DNA of 10,083 bases from positions 1-10,083 of the forward strand of contig CABRGT010000068.1 in NCBI GenBank assembly GCA_902470475.1, read 5' to 3'. The DNA is from an uncultured Porphyromonadaceae bacterium. Lineage in GTDB: Bacteria; Bacteroidota; Bacteroidia; Bacteroidales; Muribaculaceae. Positions 6,266 to 10,083 of this stretch are shown piece after piece. The notes below the pieces were generated by a model that ran no database searches, had not been told where the DNA came from, and worked only from the letters and a program-made list of their open reading frames with translations. The stretch's first letter is position 1, and each line of letters opens with the position of its first letter. Position numbers and translations under genes: made by a program.

Positions 6266-6292
6266 ATATGTGCGACGCAGCCTTGCACATAT
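6266..6292. promoter_or_regulatory. Inverted repeat overlapping the nhaC -33 element, possible operator
   Basis: ATATGTGC (6266-6273) and GCACATAT (6285-6292) are perfect 8-base inverted copies separated by 11 bases. The right arm shares a base with the TTG -33 element at 6283-6285. No T-run follows, so it is not a terminator. The geometry suits a dimeric DNA-binding regulator; its identity is unknown. Confidence 0.5.
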
Positions 6293-6313
6293 CCCCCGGA
6301 TTGGATAACTTTG
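6283..6313 (+). promoter_or_regulatory. nhaC promoter
   Basis: TTG (6283-6285), 20 bases, then TAACTTTG (6306-6313) fits the Bacteroidota promoter pattern. Transcription starting near 6320 gives a leader of about 40 bases to the TTG start at 6358. Confidence 0.82.
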
Positions 6314-6357
6314 CGCCCGATTCACAATTACATATCATCTCTTTACATTTCCAATAG

Positions 6358-7803
6358 TTGACTAATATACTTTACAGACTCCCGTCGCGACAGGCTCAGC
6401 CGCCGCTGTGGATATCGGCCATGCCGATCGCTGTGTTGCTCACGGCATTCATACTCATCATAATATTTCTCGGCCCGGAGGCCATCAGCGACTATTCCCA
6501 GGTCACGCTGCTCGGTTCGGCCGCACTGGCCGCCGTTCTGGCGCTGCGATGCCGCTCGCTTACCCGCCGCTCGCTTGCCGTGGGCCTGCGCCGTAGCGCC
6601 ACACAGATCCTTCCGGCCGTGCCTATGCTGGTATGTATCGCCGCTCTGGCCACCACATGGATGATGTCGGGTGTCGTTCCCACCCTCATCGACTACGGCC
6701 TCCGTATTCTCAATCCGCGCTGGTTCCTGGTGACTACATGCGCCGTATGCGCCATGGTATCGGTCATCACAGGCAGTTCCTGGTCCACGATCGCCACTAT
6801 CGGTGTGGCGTTCATGGGCATCGGCTCCGTCATGGGCTACAGCGAGGGGTGGATCGCCGGCGCCGTGATATCCGGCGCATACTTCGGCGACAAGGTCTCG
6901 CCGCTGAGCGACACCACGGTCGTGGCCTCGTCCACATGCGGAGTCGACCTGTTCGCGCACATCCGCTTCATGATGATCACTACGGTTCCGGCCATGGCTC
7001 TGACCCTGCTCATCTTCGGGCTCAAAGGCCTGCTCAGCCCAACAGTCGCCGGCGGTTCGTCGGCCGACATGATCGCGGGCCTGGCCTCTACGTTCAACAT
7101 CACACCCTGGACGCTCGTCATCCCCGCCATCACGCTCACTCTCATCGCACTCAGGGTCAACACCATCCTGGTCCTTGCGATAAGCGCCGTCCTTGGAGGT
7201 GCCGGAATATTCGTTTTCCAGCCCGGGCTGGTCGCAGGCCTATCTGACGTGGCCGCCTCCACATGGAGCGGATTCACCGCCACCACCGGCAACGCCACCA
7301 TCGACGAGCTCACCGCCACTGGCGGCATCCTCGGCATGATCCCGGTAGTGTTCCTTGTCCTCAGCGCGCTTTGCTTCGGCTGGATGCTTATATCCACAGG
7401 CATGCTCCGGCGCCTGTCCACCGCCTTTACCGGACGTCTGCGCCGCCGCCCGTCGATTGTCGCATCGACACTCGGCACCGGCATCGTGCTCAACTCATGC
7501 ACCGCCGACCAGTACCTGTCGCTCATCATTTCGGGCAACATGTTCCGCCAGGCATTCCGCCGCGCGCGCATGGAGGACCGCATGCTCAGCCGCACCATCG
7601 AGGACGGCGTGTCCGTAACGTCGCCACTCATCCCGTGGAGCTCCTGCGGCGTCACCCAGGCCACCGTGCTCGGTGTTCCCACCCTTGTATATTTCCCCTA
7701 CTGTCTATTCAATTACCTCACTCCGGTCATGTCCATGATCATCGTTCTGGCCGGATTCAAGGTTCGCAGTTCGATACGCGTGGTCAAAACAAAGCTCGCG
7801 TAA
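6358..7803 (+). CDS. nhaC: NhaC-family Na+/H+ antiporter
   Basis: The 481-residue polytopic inner-membrane protein would exchange Na+ for H+, serving pH and sodium homeostasis. Family signatures are clear: GSSWSTIATIGVAFMG (139-154), GAYFGDKVSPLSDTT (173-187), NSCTADQYLSLIISGN (379-394) and SPLIPWSSCGV (422-432). Many hydrophobic segments run throughout and the length is typical. The start is probably TTG at 6358. The first in-frame ATG, at 6421, would remove the RLPSRQAQPPLW segment, which resembles the conserved N-terminus of NhaC proteins just before the first membrane helix. The TTG also sits a normal distance after the promoter. Some NhaC-family members move other cations or couple to organic substrates (for example malate-lactate exchange), so exact substrates are not proven. 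The gene ends inside the 3' end of the convergent PAP2 gene. Confidence 0.94.
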   Translation: MTNILYRLPSRQAQPPLWISAMPIAVLLTAFILIIIFLGPEAISDYSQVTLLGSAALAAVLALRCRSLTRRSLAVGLRRSATQILPAVPMLVCIAALATTWMMSGVVPTLIDYGLRILNPRWFLVTTCAVCAMVSVITGSSWSTIATIGVAFMGIGSVMGYSEGWIAGAVISGAYFGDKVSPLSDTTVVASSTCGVDLFAHIRFMMITTVPAMALTLLIFGLKGLLSPTVAGGSSADMIAGLASTFNITPWTLVIPAITLTLIALRVNTILVLAISAVLGGAGIFVFQPGLVAGLSDVAASTWSGFTATTGNATIDELTATGGILGMIPVVFLVLSALCFGWMLISTGMLRRLSTAFTGRLRRRPSIVASTLGTGIVLNSCTADQYLSLIISGNMFRQAFRRARMEDRMLSRTIEDGVSVTSPLIPWSSCGVTQATVLGVPTLVYFPYCLFNYLTPVMSMIIVLAGFKVRSSIRVVKTKLA

Positions 7804-8734
7804 ACACTCCAAAAGTCAGAGCCGACACCCCTCGGCGCAGCGCCCAGTACGAATATCCCGCCTCGGCTCCCATCGCGAGCCGGGGCGTTATCATGCAGCT
7901 CACACCCGCCGAGGCGTCGAGAGTGAACGACACCTTCGGGCGGCTCAGCCCGTCGCCATGGAAATTCTTCATGAAGCCGGCCGACAGGCGTGCCTCCCCG
8001 GCCCACCGGCGCGACGGCAGAGGCTGGTAATAGACCGCTCCGGCCGACAAGCCTATGCCGTCGATCATCGACACATAGCGGTCGGCCACATACACCGGCA
8101 GCGACCGCATTCCCACCGATGCGCTCACACCGAAGCGCTCCGACAGCGGCAACGTTCCCCGCACCGACGTGCTCACGCCCGTGCGCGCGCTGCCCCCGTT
8201 CACGCCCCCGCAGAACGGAAAGTCCGCGCGTGTGGTCACGTCTACCGACGGCAGAAACTCATTCACCGCCCCGGGCACGGCGCGCTTCGCCGACGGATAC
8301 ACAAGCCCTCCCACGAAGTAACCCAGCTCCGCCGATACGATGCCCGTGAGCATTCCGCCCAGCACGTCCTTCGGGTAGTGCGCCCCGCTCAGCGTGCGCT
8401 GCATCGCCACGGCATCCACCACAAAGTGCGATCCGAGCACCCACCAGGGCGACTTCTCGTAAAGCTCGTGGCTCACGACCGAAGCTGCCACACTCGTCCA
8501 CGACACATGGCGCGATGGCCATGAATCGTTGTCGTGCCGGTCAGGACGCAGTTCATGTATCGAGGCCTTCAGCACCTCGGTTAGAGTGGCATTGGCCACC
8601 ACGGACACGCCTATACGCACGGCGTACGGCGCCACCCGGGCCGAGAAGTCGGCCGAGTCGCGCCGTTCGGCGGCACTCGCCCCGGTCTGCGCGGCCAGCG
8701 CTGCCGCGAGTGCTATTGCTAATAGTTTCTTCAC
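7784..8734 (-). CDS. Secreted PAP2-family phosphatase with C-terminal beta-barrel-like domain
   Basis: The 316-residue product starts at GTG (8734-8732), the first codon of a typical signal peptide (KKLLAIALAAALAA, then about ASA-A). The PAP2 acid phosphatase motifs are all in place: Lys56-x6-Arg63-Pro64, PSRH (73-76) and Arg113-x5-His119-x3-Asp123. His76 and His119 should form and attack the phospho-enzyme. The second motif is normally PSGH; here Gly is Arg. After about residue 150 the sequence turns into alternating polar/hydrophobic strands with many Gly, Tyr and Ser, and it ends in Phe, as outer-membrane barrels do. A periplasmic phosphatase domain anchored to an outer-membrane barrel is the likely arrangement (inference). 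Substrate could be a lipid phosphate or undecaprenyl pyrophosphate. It is 74 bases after the serine hydrolase gene, with no good promoter between, and overlaps nhaC by 20 bases tail-to-tail. Confidence 0.87.
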   Translation of the reverse strand: MKKLLAIALAAALAAQTGASAAERRDSADFSARVAPYAVRIGVSVVANATLTEVLKASIHELRPDRHDNDSWPSRHVSWTSVAASVVSHELYEKSPWWVLGSHFVVDAVAMQRTLSGAHYPKDVLGGMLTGIVSAELGYFVGGLVYPSAKRAVPGAVNEFLPSVDVTTRADFPFCGGVNGGSARTGVSTSVRGTLPLSERFGVSASVGMRSLPVYVADRYVSMIDGIGLSAGAVYYQPLPSRRWAGEARLSAGFMKNFHGDGLSRPKVSFTLDASAGVSCMITPRLAMGAEAGYSYWALRRGVSALTFGVFTRALF

Positions 8735-8808
8735 CTTTGAAATACCTTTTTACCTTGAATTGTAACCTCCGCGGGCCGGATTTTGTTCTGTCCCGTCACC
8801 GTTTGCCT

Positions 8809-10083
8809 TTACTTTTCTAAAGCTTTGTACACCTGGCGGAAGAGTTCGGGGCGTATGCCCGACCGGTTGAAAGCGACATTGTCGCGCGTGGGATCCACTC
8901 TGTTGCACAGAAATATAAATATCAGATCCTGCTCCGGATCGACCCAGAACACCGTACCCGTGAAGCCGAGATGGCCGAACACCGACGCCCCGGCCTCGTC
9001 GCACGTAGGCGAGTTCTCGGGATTGGCCGTATCGGGCTTGTCGAAGCCCAGCCCGCGGCGGCACGTCGGGCTTTTGGCAGTCGTGAACAGCTTCACTGTC
9101 GGTTCGGAAAGCACGCGCGCGTCGCCGTACACACCTCCGTTGAGCCACATCTGGCACAGTTTGGCCAGATCCGTGGCCGAGGCGAACACTCCCGCGTTGC
9201 CCGACACTCCGCCCAGCATGGCGGCCGTCTCGTCGTGTACATATCCGCGCACATGCTGCCGCCGCAGATAAGTGTCTTTTTCTGTAGGAGCTATGTCGGC
9301 CTGAGCGTGATGCAGCGTGGGGCGGTAGCAAGCCCCGTATGCCCCCAGCGGCGCCCATATGCTGTCGGTCACGAAGCGGTCGTGCGCCTGCCCGGTGAGC
9401 CGCTGCTCCATGTCCAGCAGCAGGCAGAAGTTCAGACACGAATAGTTGTAGCGGTTGGTCTTGCGGAGCGGCATGTTGTAGATACGGCCCATGATGGTGT
9501 CCACCGCCGCCTGGCCCACCCACATGCCGCGGGCTGCCTCCACGGGCGTCGCCGCGGTGCTGTCGGCCGACACTATGTCGGTGCGCACGCGCCCTGCCGT
9601 ATAGCCCCAGGCGCCTTCCTGTATTTTCACGGTGTGGTCGGCATCGCGCCGCGGCACCACGATCTTGCCCGTATAGCCGGCCGGATCTATCATCACGTCG
9701 AACATGTTGAGCGACGCCGGCATCCCCGACTCATGGTAGAGCAGCTGGCTCACGCGGATGCTGTCCTTGCCCGTGCCGCGCAGACCCGGCACGTAGGCCG
9801 ACACGGCGTCATCGAGTCCGAACAGGCCCATGTCATACGCCTTCATCACGCCCGGAAGCGTTCCCGTGGCCTTCGACACCGATGCAAGGTCGTAGACCGT
9901 GTTCGGGCCCACCGCCGGGCCGCCCATGGTCAGATTGCCGTAGTTGCGGTCGACCACCACGTTGCCGTGGCGCGCCACGAGCACCTGGCACCCGGGAAAG
10001 GCACCGTCGGCCAGCGCGGCGCCAACGATCGAGTCGATCGAGTCGACAAGCTGCGGCCGCAGCCCCTCGGCCAGCGGCGATGT
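8809..10083 (-). CDS. Beta-lactamase-fold serine hydrolase (5' end beyond window)
   Basis: The frame stays open to the right edge, giving the last 424 residues of a longer protein. A GTG at 9984 lies inside the conserved CQVLVARHGNVVV strand, so it is not the real start. Motifs of the class C beta-lactamase/DD-peptidase/esterase fold are present: SVSK (residues 68-71 of the fragment; nucleophile Ser encoded at 9882-9880), YSCLNF (214-219, the Tyr-Ser-Asn-type motif) and GHLGFTG (370-376, the KTG/HxG-type motif). The HDETAAMLGGVSGNAGVFAS stretch is also typical. Such proteins act on peptidoglycan peptides, esters or amides; true antibiotic resistance is unlikely from sequence alone. The fragment begins with a linker-like TSPLAEGLRPQLVDSID. 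In Bacteroidales this kind of domain can be the C-terminal half of a protein with an N-terminal GH3 beta-N-acetylglucosaminidase domain, which cannot be seen here. PAP2 follows it, perhaps in the same transcript. Confidence 0.9.
   Translation of the reverse strand, partial: TSPLAEGLRPQLVDSIDSIVGAALADGAFPGCQVLVARHGNVVVDRNYGNLTMGGPAVGPNTVYDLASVSKATGTLPGVMKAYDMGLFGLDDAVSAYVPGLRGTGKDSIRVSQLLYHESGMPASLNMFDVMIDPAGYTGKIVVPRRDADHTVKIQEGAWGYTAGRVRTDIVSADSTAATPVEAARGMWVGQAAVDTIMGRIYNMPLRKTNRYNYSCLNFCLLLDMEQRLTGQAHDRFVTDSIWAPLGAYGACYRPTLHHAQADIAPTEKDTYLRRQHVRGYVHDETAAMLGGVSGNAGVFASATDLAKLCQMWLNGGVYGDARVLSEPTVKLFTTAKSPTCRRGLGFDKPDTANPENSPTCDEAGASVFGHLGFTGTVFWVDPEQDLIFIFLCNRVDPTRDNVAFNRSGIRPELFRQVYKALEK

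Noticed and set aside
8735..8808. Separate promoter for the PAP2 gene
   Set aside because: The best candidate on the minus strand, TACAATTC, lacks the TTTG of the -7 consensus and has no matching -33 element; readthrough from the serine hydrolase gene is simpler.
8750..9523. Minus-strand open frame of 257 codons in another frame
   Set aside because: It overlaps the serine hydrolase gene on the same strand and carries none of its catalytic motifs; it is a frame shadow.

Overview
The window reads as chromosomal DNA from a GC-rich member of the Bacteroidota, most likely order Bacteroidales and perhaps a Muribaculaceae-like gut lineage. Four upstream regions carry the Bacteroidota primary sigma-factor -7 element (TAnnTTTG), three of them with a TTG or TTTG 20 bases upstream. 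Start sites lack a clear Shine-Dalgarno and are mostly A-rich. The protein families fit this group. The family-level placement is inference from composition and gene content.

Layout, left to right. (1) Plus strand, 1-2197: the 3' part of tex (RNA-binding transcription accessory protein), translationally overlapped (ATGA) by a short, divergent folK-like gene, then a proline tRNA (anticodon TGG) with its own promoter. A long hairpin at 2201-2254 separates these from the convergent cluster. (2) Minus strand, 5396 to 2267: a three-gene cluster read right to left. It encodes an acidic single-pass membrane protein with calcium-loop-like motifs, a zinc-ribbon plus FHA protein, and a PP2C-type Ser/Thr phosphatase with a C-terminal membrane anchor. 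No kinase is visible. This is the most interesting part: it looks like the phosphatase and phospho-reader half of a Hanks-type signalling system joined to an uncharacterised membrane protein. (3) Plus strand, 5629-7803: ferritin with a complete ferroxidase centre, promoter and terminator, then an NhaC-type Na+/H+ antiporter with its own promoter and an inverted repeat overlapping the -33 element. (4) Minus strand, 10083 to 7784: the 3' part of a beta-lactamase-fold serine hydrolase running off the right edge, followed by a secreted PAP2 phosphatase with a beta-rich, probably outer-membrane-barrel, C-terminal half. This last gene overlaps nhaC tail-to-tail by 20 bases.

Apart from the signalling cluster and the tex-folK overlap, the genes look like separate housekeeping or stress functions: transcription, folate synthesis, iron storage, ion homeostasis and cell-envelope hydrolysis. 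I saw no insertion sequence, integrase, CRISPR array or phage gene. No gene-free stretch exceeds 300 bases; the longest, 5397-5628, holds two divergent promoters and a direct repeat.
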